Of a DNA stretch of 64,000 nucleotides, positions 45,061 to 54,077 are shown piece after piece; the stretch's first letter is position 1, and each line of letters opens with the position of its first letter. Made by a program: the position numbers and the translations under genes. The notes beneath the pieces are model-generated. The model did no database searches, was not told the origin of the DNA, and worked only from the letters and a program-made list of their open reading frames with translations. Origin of the DNA: Streptomyces coeruleorubidus (GTDB lineage: Bacteria > Actinomycetota > Actinomycetes > Streptomycetales > Streptomycetaceae); NCBI RefSeq assembly GCF_028885415.1, contig NZ_CP118527.1, forward strand, positions 2,480,001 to 2,544,000. Direction: 5' to 3'.

Positions 45061-46230
45061 ATGCAGCCCAAACCACACCAAAACACCTCACTGCACGAGC
45101 GGATCACCGGAGCCCTGGTCGGAGCCGCCGTCGGCGACGCCCTCGGCGGCCCCGTCGAGGGCTACTCGCCCGAGCAGATCCTGGAACGCCACGGCGGCCG
45201 CGTCCACGGCATCGTCGGCCCCTGGCACGGTGAGGCCTGGCGCACCGCCCGCCCCCTCGCCCCGTACCACAAGGGCGACGGCCACGTCACCGACGACACC
45301 TTGATGACCCACGCCCTGGTCCGGGTCTACGCCCGGGTCCGCGACCACCTCGACGCCTACGCGATCGCCGACCACCTCGTCCCCGACCTGATGACCGAAC
45401 CGCGCTGGATCCCGGAACTGGAGACCGAGGCACTCCCCCTGCACCGCGTCTTCCTGGCGGAGAAATGGCTGGTGACGAGGATCCACTACGGCCATGCCGA
45501 CCCGCGCGAGGCCGGCACCGGCAACATCGTCAACTGCGGTGCGGCGATGTACATGTCCCCGGTCGGCCTGGTCAACGCCGCCAACCCGCGGGCGGCCTAC
45601 GCCGAGGCCCTCGACATCGCCGGCGCGCACCAGTCGTCGTACGGCCGTGAGGCGGCGGGCGTCCTGGCCGCGGCGGTCGCGGCGGCGTGCACCCCGGGAG
45701 CCACCCCCGACTCGGTCGTCTCGGCCTGCCTCTCCCTGGCGAAGGACGGCACCCGCACCGCCATCGAGCGGGTCTGCGAAGAGGCCTCCCGTCACCCGGA
45801 CTTCGAGTCGGCCCTGGGTCCCCTGCGCGCGGCGGTCGCCCCCTACGACACGGTCGGCCCCGACTACCGCGCCCCCTCCCTCGGCGCCCGCCGCCCCTCC
45901 CGCCTCCACGCGATCGAGGAACTCCCCGTGGCCCTGGGCATGTTGCTCGTGGCCCAGGGCGACTACCGCCACGCGGTCCTCGGCGCCGTCAACTACGGCC
46001 GCGACTGCGACTCCATCGCCACGATGGCCGGCGCCCTGGCCGGCGCCCTCGGCTCACCGATCCCCCAGGACTGGGCCAAGACGGTCGCGGAGGCCAGTCG
46101 CCTGGACCTCTGGGAACCGGCCACGGCCCTCACGGCCGTGACCCGCGAGGTCTTCACCCGAGACGCCTCCCGCCGCCGCACCCACGAACACGCCTTCGCA
46201 TCCCTCGGAGGCCCGGAATGCTCCGCCTGA
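45061..46230 (+). CDS. ADP-ribosylglycohydrolase family protein (third of four)
   Basis: About 389 aa. Intact motifs: GALVGAAVGDALGGPVEGY, GHVTDDTLMTHALVRVY and NYGRDCDSIATMAGALAGALG. The region HYGHADPREAGTGNIVNCGAAMYMSP is like that in larger bacterial homologues acting on nucleoside- or ADP-ribose-like substrates. ATG at 45061 was chosen; GTG at 45046 would overlap the previous gene. Its last 13 bp overlap the fourth gene. Confidence 0.9.
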   Translation: MQPKPHQNTSLHERITGALVGAAVGDALGGPVEGYSPEQILERHGGRVHGIVGPWHGEAWRTARPLAPYHKGDGHVTDDTLMTHALVRVYARVRDHLDAYAIADHLVPDLMTEPRWIPELETEALPLHRVFLAEKWLVTRIHYGHADPREAGTGNIVNCGAAMYMSPVGLVNAANPRAAYAEALDIAGAHQSSYGREAAGVLAAAVAAACTPGATPDSVVSACLSLAKDGTRTAIERVCEEASRHPDFESALGPLRAAVAPYDTVGPDYRAPSLGARRPSRLHAIEELPVALGMLLVAQGDYRHAVLGAVNYGRDCDSIATMAGALAGALGSPIPQDWAKTVAEASRLDLWEPATALTAVTREVFTRDASRRRTHEHAFASLGGPECSA

Positions 46231-47675
46231 CCTGGGTCCAGCCGGAGGACCTGATCGGCCACGAACTCCGCCAGGCGACCCAGGACGGCCGCGAACCAAA
46301 ACCAATCGCGGCCCGCTGGCGCTCGGCAGGCGGCCCGGAGGCCCCCGCCACGGCAGGCGCGTCCCCCACCCCGACGTCCCGCTACCTCCGCCAACTGGCA
46401 GAAGACCTCCTGGACGAACTGGCCGACCTCCCGAGCGCCTTGGCCGACGACGAGCCAACGGACCTGGAGAGAATCAAGTCGGCCTGCCCAAACTGGCCGC
46501 TGCCTGCGGGCGGCCGTAGCCGACCCAGCTGCGGGCAGTCGTGCCGCTGGGGCGGCACGGGTGGGCGCAGCGGCACCCCGCCAGCGCGGGCGAGCGCCCC
46601 AACCCAGACCCCAGCCACACCCGACCAGCACCTCGAATCCGCCTGGCTAGGCCGAGCCGTCGGCTGCCTCCTGGGCAAACCAGTAGAAAAACTGCCCCTC
46701 GAAGCCATCCGCCTCCTGGCCAAATCCACCGGCAACTGGCCCCTCACCACCTACTTCACAGCCCGAGGCGTCCCCGAAGACCTCCTCCAGAAACACCCCT
46801 GGAACCGCCGCTCCGCACAAACCTCCCTCGCCGAGAACATCGACGGCATGCCCGAGGACGACGACCTCAACTACCCCCTCCTCAACCTCCTCGTCCTCCA
46901 ACGCCACGGCAAGTCCTTCACCACCACGGACGTGGCCCGCACCTGGCTGGACGAACTCCCCGCCGGCCGCACCTTCACCGCCGAACGCATCGCCTACCGC
47001 AACCTCCTCACCGGCCTGGAACCCCCGCACACCGCCCGCCACCGCAACCCGTTCCGCGAATGGATCGGCGCCCTGATCCGCGCCGACGTCCACGGCTGGA
47101 CCAACCCCGGCGACCCGGCCGCCGCCGCGGAACAGGCCCACCGCGACGCCACCCTCACCCACACCGCCAACGGCGTCTACGCGGCGATGTTCACGGCGGC
47201 CACCATCGCGACCGCGGCGACAGGCGAGCACGACGTCCACGCCTGCCTGCGCACCGGCCTCACCGTCGTCCCGCCCCGCTCCCGCCTCGCCAGAGCCGTC
47301 CACCACGCCATCCAACTCGCCCGGGAACACGACGACTTCGACAAGGTCGTCGACGAACTGCACGCCACCCACGCCCCCACCCACCACTGGGTGCACGCCG
47401 TCCCCAACACCGCCCTCGTCGCCGCCGCCCTCACCCACGCGAACGGCGACTTCTCCGGCTCGATCTGCCGCGCCGTGAGCGGCGGCTGCGACACCGACTC
47501 CAACGGCGCGACCGCCGGCAGCATCGCCGGCCTGCTGGCCGCAGACCCCGCGGCCCTGCCCGACCACTGGACGGCCCCCCTGAAGAACCGCCTGTCCACC
47601 TCCATCGGCGACTTCAACGGCATCGGCTTCGACACCCTCGCCCACCTCACACACCGGGAGACCCACCGCTCATGA
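46218..47675 (+). CDS. ADP-ribosylglycohydrolase family protein with inserted palindrome-derived linker (fourth of four)
   Basis: 485 aa. An N-terminal domain of about 95 residues (MLRLTWVQPEDLIGHELRQA...RYLRQLAEDLLDELADLPSAL) precedes the hydrolase domain (WLGRAVGCLLGKPVEKLPL, MPEDDDLNYPLLNLLVL, SGGCDTDSNGATAGSIAGLL, all metal-binding Asp present). The linker between them (about residues 98-135, Gly/Arg/Ser/Pro-rich) is encoded by a DNA palindrome of intergenic type at 46528-46571. ATG overlaps the third gene; the stop overlaps the CoA-transferase ATG. Confidence 0.87.
   Translation: MLRLTWVQPEDLIGHELRQATQDGREPKPIAARWRSAGGPEAPATAGASPTPTSRYLRQLAEDLLDELADLPSALADDEPTDLERIKSACPNWPLPAGGRSRPSCGQSCRWGGTGGRSGTPPARASAPTQTPATPDQHLESAWLGRAVGCLLGKPVEKLPLEAIRLLAKSTGNWPLTTYFTARGVPEDLLQKHPWNRRSAQTSLAENIDGMPEDDDLNYPLLNLLVLQRHGKSFTTTDVARTWLDELPAGRTFTAERIAYRNLLTGLEPPHTARHRNPFREWIGALIRADVHGWTNPGDPAAAAEQAHRDATLTHTANGVYAAMFTAATIATAATGEHDVHACLRTGLTVVPPRSRLARAVHHAIQLAREHDDFDKVVDELHATHAPTHHWVHAVPNTALVAAALTHANGDFSGSICRAVSGGCDTDSNGATAGSIAGLLAADPAALPDHWTAPLKNRLSTSIGDFNGIGFDTLAHLTHRETHRS
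46528..46571. repeat. REP-like palindrome inside a coding region
   Basis: Nested inverted repeat: inner stem CGTGCCGC/GCGGCACG (46540-46547 and 46552-46559) with TGGG loop, outer stem GCTGCG/CGCAGC (46528-46533 and 46566-46571). A 17-bp part of it (GCCGCTGGGGCGGCACG) recurs at 16169-16185 in another gene's tail. It resembles palindromes usually found between Streptomyces genes, and the frame stays open through it. Confidence 0.75.
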
Positions 47676-48859
47676 CCGCGCCCCTCAGCGGCCTCCGCGT
47701 CCTGGACCTCGCCACCCTCTTCGCCGGCCCGCTCGCCGCCACCCTGCTCGGCGACTTCGGCGCGGAGGTCGTCAAGGTCGAGCACCCGGCGAAACCGGAC
47801 CCGTCCCGCGGCCACGGCCCGTCGAAGGACGGCGTGGGCCTGTGGTGGAAGATGCTCGGCCGCAACAAACGCACCATCACCCTCGACCTGTCGAAGCCCG
47901 GCGGCCGCACCACCCTCCTGCGCCTCGCCGCCGGCGCCGACGTGATCATCGAGAACTTCCGCCCCGGCACCCTGGAGAAGTGGGACCTGGGCTGGCCGGA
48001 GCTGTCGGCCGCCAACCCCCGCCTGGTCCTGGCCCGCGTCACCGGCTTCGGCCAGTTCGGCCCCTACGCCCACCGCCCCGGCTTCGGCACCCTCGCCGAG
48101 GCGATGAGCGGCTTCGCCGCGATCACCGGCGAACCGGACGCGCCCCCGACGCTGCCGCCGTTCGGCCTGGCCGACTCCATCGCGGGCCTGACGACGGCGT
48201 ACGCGGTGCTGACGGCGCTCGCCGCCCGCGACCGCACCGGCGAGGGCCAGGTCGTCGACATGGCCCTGATCGAACCGATCCTGGCCGCGCTCGGCCCCCA
48301 GCCCCTCTGGTACGACCAGCTCGGCCACGTCCAGCCCCGCACCGGCAACCGCTCCCCCAACAACGCCCCGCGCGGCGTCTACCGCACCGCGGACGGCACC
48401 TGGGTCGCCGTCTCGACGTCGGCCCAGTCGGTCGCGGAACGCGTGATGCGCCTGGTGGGCCGCCCGGAACTGATCGACGAGCCGTGGTTCGCCACGGGCG
48501 CCGACCGCGCCCGCCACGCCGACGTCCTGGACGAGGCGGTCGGCTCCTGGATCGCCGCACGCACCCGCACGGACGTCCTGGCGGCCTTCGAGAAGGCCGA
48601 GGCGGCCGTGGCCCCGGTCCAGGACGTCCGGGACGTGATGGCGGACCCGCAGTACCAGGCCCTGGACACCATCACCACCGTCGACGACCCGGAGCTGGGC
48701 CCCCTGCGCATGCAGAACGTCCTCTTCCGGCTCTCCGCCACGCCCGGCGCGATCCGCTGGGCCGGCCGCCCCCACGGCGCCGACACCGACGAGGTCCTCA
48801 CCGAACTGGGCCTCACCCCGGCCGACCTCACGGCGCTGCGCGCGGAGGGCGCCCTGTGA
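47672..48859 (+). CDS. CaiB/BaiF family III CoA-transferase
   Basis: 395 aa. N terminus GLRVLDLATLFAGPLAATLLGDFGAEVVKVE, then WKMLGRNKRTITLDLSKPGG, DVIIENFRPGTLEKWDLG and GFGQFGPYAHRPGF are classic for the family; the catalytic Asp is expected in GEGQVVDMALIEPILAAL. It moves CoA between carboxylic acids. It overlaps the fourth ADP-ribosylglycohydrolase gene by ATGA and the lyase gene by GTGA, so the three are tightly co-expressed. Confidence 0.92.
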   Translation: MTAPLSGLRVLDLATLFAGPLAATLLGDFGAEVVKVEHPAKPDPSRGHGPSKDGVGLWWKMLGRNKRTITLDLSKPGGRTTLLRLAAGADVIIENFRPGTLEKWDLGWPELSAANPRLVLARVTGFGQFGPYAHRPGFGTLAEAMSGFAAITGEPDAPPTLPPFGLADSIAGLTTAYAVLTALAARDRTGEGQVVDMALIEPILAALGPQPLWYDQLGHVQPRTGNRSPNNAPRGVYRTADGTWVAVSTSAQSVAERVMRLVGRPELIDEPWFATGADRARHADVLDEAVGSWIAARTRTDVLAAFEKAEAAVAPVQDVRDVMADPQYQALDTITTVDDPELGPLRMQNVLFRLSATPGAIRWAGRPHGADTDEVLTELGLTPADLTALRAEGAL

Positions 48860-49677
48860 CGGCGTTCCCGCTCACCTGGCTCTACGTCCCGGGCGACCGC
48901 CCCCACGTGGTGGCCAAGGCCCTCACCTCCGGCGCCGACATCGTCGTCGTCGACCTGGAGGACGCGGTCGCGCCCGACCGGAAGGCGTACGCCCGTGCCG
49001 CCACCGCCGAGCTGCTGGCCGAGCTGCCGCAGGTCCCGGTCCACGTCCGCGTCAACGCCCTGGACAGCCCCTGGGCCGGGCAGGACCTCGCCACCGTGGC
49101 CCCGGCTCCCGGCCTCTGCGCCCTGCGACTCCCCAAGATCACCTCACCCGACGAGGTCGTCCGGATCGCCCAGCACGCCGTCCCCACCGGGCTGCCCCTG
49201 TACGCCCTCCTGGAGACGGCCCTCGGCGTGGAGCAGGCGTACGCCGTCGCCACGGCCCACCCGTCCCTGCGGGGCATCGCGCTCGGGGAGGCGGACCTAC
49301 GGGCCGACCTGGGCGCACGTGACGACGCGGGGCTCGACTGGTCCCGCTCCCGGGTGATCATGGCCGCCCGGGCGGCGGGCCTGCCCCCGCCGGCGCAGTC
49401 GGTCCACCCGGACGTCCGCGACCTGGAGGGACTGGCCGCCTCCTGCGCCCACGGCCGCGCCCTGGGCTTCCTGGGCCGGGCCGCGATCCACCCCCGCCAG
49501 CTCCCGGTCATCGAGCGGGCCTTCCTCCCCACCGCGGAGGAGATCGAGCAAGCGGAGACGATCGTCAAGGCAGCGGCTGCGGAACCGGGCGCCCAGGCCC
49601 TCCCGGACGGCCGCTTCATCGACACGGCGGTGGTGACGGCGGCCCAGCGCACCCTGTCCCTGGCACGCCGCCGCTGA
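48856..49677 (+). CDS. CitE-like HpcH/HpaI aldolase/lyase
   Basis: 273 aa TIM-barrel lyase: LTWLYVPGDRPHVVAKALTSGADIVVVDLEDAVAP is the CitE signature (Arg and Glu/Asp metal and CoA site), followed by LRLPKITSPDEV and ALLETALGVEQAYAVA. No citrate lyase alpha or gamma genes are present, so it is of the stand-alone type that cleaves or forms malyl- or citramalyl-CoA-like thioesters. Together with the CoA-transferase it could activate and split a hydroxy acid. Last gene of the operon. Confidence 0.88.
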   Translation: MTAFPLTWLYVPGDRPHVVAKALTSGADIVVVDLEDAVAPDRKAYARAATAELLAELPQVPVHVRVNALDSPWAGQDLATVAPAPGLCALRLPKITSPDEVVRIAQHAVPTGLPLYALLETALGVEQAYAVATAHPSLRGIALGEADLRADLGARDDAGLDWSRSRVIMAARAAGLPPPAQSVHPDVRDLEGLAASCAHGRALGFLGRAAIHPRQLPVIERAFLPTAEEIEQAETIVKAAAAEPGAQALPDGRFIDTAVVTAAQRTLSLARRR

Positions 49678-49697
49678 CACCGTCCACCCGGAAAACG

Positions 49698-49755
49698 CCG
49701 AGGGCGCCCGGCTCGCTGACATATGCGGCTACCGCCGCGGGGCGGGCGCCCTCGG
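49698..49755. terminator. Bidirectional terminator between the CitE-like gene and lgt
   Basis: Perfect 13-bp arms CCGAGGGCGCCCG (49698-49710) and CGGGCGCCCTCGG (49743-49755) with a 32-nt loop containing a smaller GCGG/CCGC dyad. It lies between convergent stops at 49677 and 49773. Confidence 0.85.
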
Positions 49756-49772
49756 TCACGTACGGCAGACGG

Positions 49773-50708
49773 TCAGGTCTTCTTCGCCGACCCGGCCTCG
49801 TCATCGGCCTCGCTCCTGGCCTCGTCCTTGCCGGACTCCACCTCGTCCTCGGCCGCGGCGTCCCCGCCGGTCTTCTCATCGGCGGAGGCCTCCGCGCCCG
49901 GCTCCACCACGTCTTCCCGGCCCGGCCGCTTCTTCGCCGACACCACGAGGTACGTGACCGCGAGCAGGAACACGAGCATCGCGGTCCACACGTTCAGCCG
50001 GAGGCCCAGGATGTGGTGGGCGTCGTCGACCCGCATGTACTCGATCCACGCCCGGCCCGTGCAGTACGCGGCGACGTACAGCGCGAACGCCCGGCCGTGC
50101 CCGAGCCGGAAGCGGCGGTCCGCCCAGATGACCAGGACCGCGACGCCGATGCACCACAGCGACTCGTACAGGAAGGTCGGGTGGTACGTGCCCGGCACGC
50201 GCCCGTCCGCGGAGGACGTGATCTCCAGGGCCCACGGCAGGTCGGTGGGCTTGCCGTACAGCTCCTGGTTGAACCAGTTGCCCCAGCGGCCGATCGCCTG
50301 CGCGAGGGCGATGCCCGGCGCGACGGCGTCGGCGTACGCCGGCATCGGGATGCCCCGGCGCCGGCAGCCGATCCACGCACCCAGCGCGCCCAGCGCGATC
50401 GCGCCCCAGATGCCGAGGCCGCCCTCCCAGATCTTGAAGGCGTCCACCCAGTCACGGCCCTCGCTGAAGTACAGCTCGTAGTCCGTGATCACGTGGTAGA
50501 GCCGGCCGCCGACGAGGCCGAAGGGCACGGCCCAGACAGCGATGTCGGCCACCGTGCCGGTCCGCCCGCCCCGGGCGATCCAGCGCTTGTTGCCGAGCCA
50601 GACGGCAACGAAGACGCCGATGATGATGCAGAACGCGTAGCCGCGCAGCGGAATGGGGCCGAGGTACAGCACCCCGCGTGACGGGCTGGGAATGAAGGCA
50701 AGTTCCAT
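49773..50708 (-). CDS. lgt: Prolipoprotein diacylglyceryl transferase
   Basis: 311 aa membrane enzyme adding diacylglycerol to the lipobox Cys of prolipoproteins. About seven hydrophobic spans and the Lgt signature AIGRWGNWFNQELYGKPTDLPW are visible, with the H-G-G region WEGGLGIWGAI and LYESLWC. A C-terminal hydrophilic tail of about 60 residues rich in Glu, Asp, Ala and Lys is an actinobacterial addition. Downstream of the DsbA-like gene on the same strand. Confidence 0.95.
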   Translation of the reverse strand: MELAFIPSPSRGVLYLGPIPLRGYAFCIIIGVFVAVWLGNKRWIARGGRTGTVADIAVWAVPFGLVGGRLYHVITDYELYFSEGRDWVDAFKIWEGGLGIWGAIALGALGAWIGCRRRGIPMPAYADAVAPGIALAQAIGRWGNWFNQELYGKPTDLPWALEITSSADGRVPGTYHPTFLYESLWCIGVAVLVIWADRRFRLGHGRAFALYVAAYCTGRAWIEYMRVDDAHHILGLRLNVWTAMLVFLLAVTYLVVSAKKRPGREDVVEPGAEASADEKTGGDAAAEDEVESGKDEARSEADDEAGSAKKT

Positions 50709-50792
50709 GGCAAGGTCGACGCTACCGTGCCGGACCGGAGCCGGGGCAGGCAGCCCGGCTACGGGTCCATAACAGGCGCGTGAGAAAAGCCC

Positions 50793-51569
50793 TTACCCCT
50801 TGTTCTGCTCCTGCACCATCTGCTTCAGCTTCGCCGGGGTCATCGTCCGGTCCTGGTAGATGTTCTTGCCGTCGAACAGCACGGTCGGGGTGCCCGAGAA
50901 GCCGCCCTTGTCGAAGGCCTGGTGGGACTTGGCGACCCAGCTGTTGTGCGTGCCGTCCTCGACGCACTTGCGGAAGGCGGGGGTGTCCAGGCCGTCGACC
51001 TTGCCGGCCAGCTCGATCAGCCTGTCGTTCCTGGCGTAGGCGTCGTCGACCTCCGCGGGCTGGTTGTCGAAGAGCACGTCGTGGTACGCGGGGAACTTCC
51101 CGGCGTCCTGGGCGCAGGCCGCGGCGTTGGCCGCGTTGCGGGAGCCGCTGCCGCGCATGTTGCCGTCGATGAGGGTGACCAGGTGGTACTCCACCTTCAA
51201 CTGGCCCGCGTCCGTCAGCTCGTGGATCACCGGCCGGTACGCCGTCTCGAAGGACTTGCAGGCCGGGCAGCGGAAGTCCTCCCACACCGTGAGCGTGGAC
51301 TTGGCGCTGTCCTTGCCGACCGGGATCGCGAGGCCGTCCTTGCCCTGTGCTCCCGAGGGGGCCACGACCGGGCCCGAGGCCTCGCTGTCGTCGTCCTTGC
51401 CGGCGTTGGCCGCGACGACGCCGATCACCGCCGCGAGTCCCAGGACGGCGACGACGGCCCCGCCCATGATCAGCGCGCGCCGGCGCTTCTCAGCGGACTT
51501 CTGCTTCTCGCGCTCGGCCGCCAGCTTCTGACGGGCGGTGCGCCTTCCCTCACGGTTCTTCTCACTCAC
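50793..51569 (-). CDS. Membrane-anchored DsbA/thioredoxin-like oxidoreductase
   Basis: 258 aa. Basic cytoplasmic head (REGRRTARQKLAAEREKQKSAEKRRR), one membrane helix at about residues 33-55, then an extracytoplasmic thioredoxin-fold DsbA domain. The redox motif is CPAC in WEDFRCPACKSF; a cis-Pro follows in GFSGTPTVLFDG. It likely handles disulfides of exported proteins. It lies after the trpA terminator in the same direction and before lgt. Confidence 0.9.
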   Translation of the reverse strand: MSEKNREGRRTARQKLAAEREKQKSAEKRRRALIMGGAVVAVLGLAAVIGVVAANAGKDDDSEASGPVVAPSGAQGKDGLAIPVGKDSAKSTLTVWEDFRCPACKSFETAYRPVIHELTDAGQLKVEYHLVTLIDGNMRGSGSRNAANAAACAQDAGKFPAYHDVLFDNQPAEVDDAYARNDRLIELAGKVDGLDTPAFRKCVEDGTHNSWVAKSHQAFDKGGFSGTPTVLFDGKNIYQDRTMTPAKLKQMVQEQNKG

Positions 51570-51583
51570 ACCCCGGAAACGAA

Positions 51584-51610
51584 CCGGGGAGGCGCACCGC
51601 GCCTCCCCGG
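51584..51610. terminator. trpA terminator
   Basis: Perfect 12-bp stem CCGGGGAGGCGC/GCGCCTCCCCGG with a 3-nt ACC loop, 46 bp past the trpA stop on the trp strand and just before the DsbA-like gene. Confidence 0.85.
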
Positions 51611-51655
51611 CCTCAGGTCCACCCGTACGAGGGACCCATATGACTACACGGCTTC

Positions 51656-52474
51656 TTACGCCTGTCCGCGCACGCCCTTCGCCAGGCCGGCCGCCAGGGT
51701 GCGGACGGCCTCGACACCGGCCGCGTCGTCCGGAGCGTCCAGCATGGCCTTGACGAAGGCGGAGCCGACGATCACGCCGTCGGCGAACCCGGCGACCTCG
51801 GCGGCCTGGGTGGCGTTGGAGACGCCGAGCCCGACACAGACCGGCAGGTCCGTGCCGGTGGCCCGGGTACGTGCCACGAGGTCCTCGGCCTGCGAGCTGA
51901 CCGACTCACGGGTGCCGGTGACGCCCATGAGGGAGGCGGCGTAGACGAAGCCGCTGCCCGCCGCGGTGATCTGCGCGAGCCGCTGGTCCTTGCTGCTGGG
52001 CGCGACGACGAAGACGGTGGCGAGACCGTGCTTCTCGGCGTGCTCCCGCCACAGTGCCGACTCCTGCACGGGCAGGTCGGGCAGGATGCACCCGGCGCCG
52101 CCCGCCTCGGCGAGCTCGGCGGTGAACCGCTCGACGCCGTAGCGGTCGATGGGGTTCCAGTACGTCATGACGAGGACCGGCTTGCCTGTCGCCGCGTGGG
52201 CCTCGCGGACCGTGCGCATCACGTCGGCGATCTTCACGCCGCCGCGCAGGGCGATGTCGTCGGCGGTCTGGATGACGGGCCCGTCGAGGACGGGGTCACT
52301 GTGCGGCAGACCGACCTCGACGACGTCGGCGCCGCCGTCCAGAACGGCCTTGATCGCCTCGATGCCGCCGTCCACGGTCGGGAACCCGGCCGGGAGGTAG
52401 GCGATGAGGGCCGAGCGCCCTTCGGACTTGGCCGTGGCGAGGGTGTCGCTCAACAGCTGGATGTTGCCGCTCAC
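51656..52474 (-). CDS. trpA: Tryptophan synthase alpha subunit
   Basis: 272 aa TIM barrel splitting indole-3-glycerol phosphate to indole and glyceraldehyde 3-phosphate. Catalytic Glu in [17 protein letters not shown] and the Asp region [12 protein letters not shown] are visible, plus the phosphate loop VCVGLGVSN and GVIVGSAFV. The second residue of the SDP motif context is His rather than the usual Phe. GTG start overlaps the trpB stop (GTGA), giving coupled expression with the beta subunit. Confidence 0.96.
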   Translation of the reverse strand: MSGNIQLLSDTLATAKSEGRSALIAYLPAGFPTVDGGIEAIKAVLDGGADVVEVGLPHSDPVLDGPVIQTADDIALRGGVKIADVMRTVREAHAATGKPVLVMTYWNPIDRYGVERFTAELAEAGGAGCILPDLPVQESALWREHAEKHGLATVFVVAPSSKDQRLAQITAAGSGFVYAASLMGVTGTRESVSSQAEDLVARTRATGTDLPVCVGLGVSNATQAAEVAGFADGVIVGSAFVKAMLDAPDDAAGVEAVRTLAAGLAKGVRGQA

Positions 52475-53757
52475 TTGGCGTCCCCCTCGATCTCGGCGGT
52501 GTCGGTGTCCGCGTCGGCGGCGACCTCTGCGTCGGTGTCGTAGAGGCCGAAGTAGCGGGCGGCGGTGTCCATGTCCTTGTCGCCGCGGCCGGACAGGTTG
52601 ACGACGATCAGCCCGTCCTTGCCCAGCTCCCTGCCGACCTCCAGGGCGCCGGCCAGCGCGTGGGCGCTCTCGATGGCCGGGATGATGCCCTCGGTGCGGG
52701 ACAGCAGGCGCAGGGCCTGCATGGCCGCGTCGTCCGTGACCGCGCGGTACTCGCCGCGGCCGGTGTCCTTGAGGTAGGAGTGCTCGGGGCCGATGCCCGG
52801 GTAGTCCAGACCGGCCGAGATCGAGTACGGCTCGGTGATCTGGCCCTCGTCGTCCTGGAGGACGTAACTGCGGGAGCCGTGCAGGATGCCGGGCTCGCCG
52901 GCGGTCAGGGTCGCCGCGTGCTCGCCGGTGTCGACGCCGTGGCCGGCCGGCTCGCAGCCGATGAGGCGGACGGACTCGTCCGGGATGAAGGCGTGGAAGA
53001 GGCCGATGGCGTTGGAGCCGCCGCCGACGCAGGCGACGGCGGCGTCGGGGAGCCGGCCCGCGCGCTCCAGGAGCTGGCGGCGGGTCTCCACGCCGATGAC
53101 CCGGTGGAAGTCGCGGACCATGGCCGGGAAGGGGTGGGGGCCGGCGACCGTGCCGAAGAGGTAGTGCGTGTGGTCGACGTTGGCGACCCAGTCGCGGAAC
53201 GCCTCGTTGATGGCGTCCTTCAGCGTGCGGCTGCCGGACTTCACGGCGATGACCTCGGCGCCGAGCATGCGCATCCGGGCGACGTTGAGGGCCTGGCGCC
53301 GGGTGTCGATCTCGCCCATGTAGATCGTGCAGTCGAGGCCGAAGAGCGCGCAGGCCGTGGCCGTGGCGACGCCGTGCTGGCCGGCGCCCGTCTCGGCGAT
53401 GACGCGGGTCTTGCCCATGCGCTTGGTGAGCAGGGCCTGGCCGAGGACGTTGTTGATCTTGTGGGAGCCGGTGTGGTTCAGGTCCTCGCGCTTGAGGAAG
53501 ACGCGAGCGCCTCCGGCATGCTCGGCGAAGCGGGGCACCTCCGTGAGCGCCGACGGGCGGCCGGTGTAGTTGACCAGGAGGTCGTCGAGTTCCTTGGCGA
53601 ACTCGGGGTCGTGCTTGGCCTTGTCGTACTCGACGGCCACCTCGTCGACCGCGGCGACGAGGGCCTCCGGGATGAACTTGCCGCCGAATGTCCCGAAGTA
53701 GCCTTCGGGGTTGGGAGTTTGGCCCTCGGGGTCGGGGATGAAGAACTGGCTGGGCAT
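52471..53757 (-). CDS. trpB: Tryptophan synthase beta subunit
   Basis: 428 aa PLP enzyme joining indole and serine. The PLP Lys is in [18 protein letters not shown], followed by [20 protein letters not shown] and the phosphate-binding [10 protein letters not shown]. Start [12 protein letters not shown] has GAAGG upstream. The C-terminal tail ([15 protein letters not shown]) is acidic. Upstream on the same strand is trpM. Confidence 0.97.
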   Translation of the reverse strand: MPSQFFIPDPEGQTPNPEGYFGTFGGKFIPEALVAAVDEVAVEYDKAKHDPEFAKELDDLLVNYTGRPSALTEVPRFAEHAGGARVFLKREDLNHTGSHKINNVLGQALLTKRMGKTRVIAETGAGQHGVATATACALFGLDCTIYMGEIDTRRQALNVARMRMLGAEVIAVKSGSRTLKDAINEAFRDWVANVDHTHYLFGTVAGPHPFPAMVRDFHRVIGVETRRQLLERAGRLPDAAVACVGGGSNAIGLFHAFIPDESVRLIGCEPAGHGVDTGEHAATLTAGEPGILHGSRSYVLQDDEGQITEPYSISAGLDYPGIGPEHSYLKDTGRGEYRAVTDDAAMQALRLLSRTEGIIPAIESAHALAGALEVGRELGKDGLIVVNLSGRGDKDMDTAARYFGLYDTDAEVAADADTDTAEIEGDAK

Positions 53758-53834
53758 GCGGAAACCTTCACGGTGAGAGTGTGTAATGCACTGGTCGCCG
53801 TGGGGGCGGAGCTTTGGTTGATGGCCGCGGGCCG

Positions 53835-54056
53835 TCAGTGGCTGGTCGCGCCCGCGCGGCGGTAGCCGCGCATTGAAGAGAGCCCCGCGCCCCCGAAGGT
53901 AGGCCATCGCATGCCGTTGACCTGGCCCGGCTCGTCACCGATGACGTAGCGGACCCGGCGGCCGTGGACGCGGCGCGCGGGCGCACGGCAGCCGCGGGGG
54001 CGGCAGCCGCGCGCGAGGCGGGCGTACCGGTCCACGGTCGTCATGGTGGGAGTCAT
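53835..54056 (-). CDS. trpM: Small tryptophan-operon protein TrpM
   Basis: 73 aa, Arg- and Gly-rich, basic, located between trpC and trpB where Streptomyces coelicolor carries trpM, a small gene of about this size that influences tryptophan synthesis and development. Two starts are possible (54056 and ATG 54044); neither has a strong ribosome site. The call rests on position and size, as the sequence shows no recognised domain. Confidence 0.65.
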   Translation of the reverse strand: MTPTMTTVDRYARLARGCRPRGCRAPARRVHGRRVRYVIGDEPGQVNGMRWPTFGGAGLSSMRGYRRAGATSH

Positions 54057-54077
54057 CGGGGCAAGCCTAGCGGGTGA

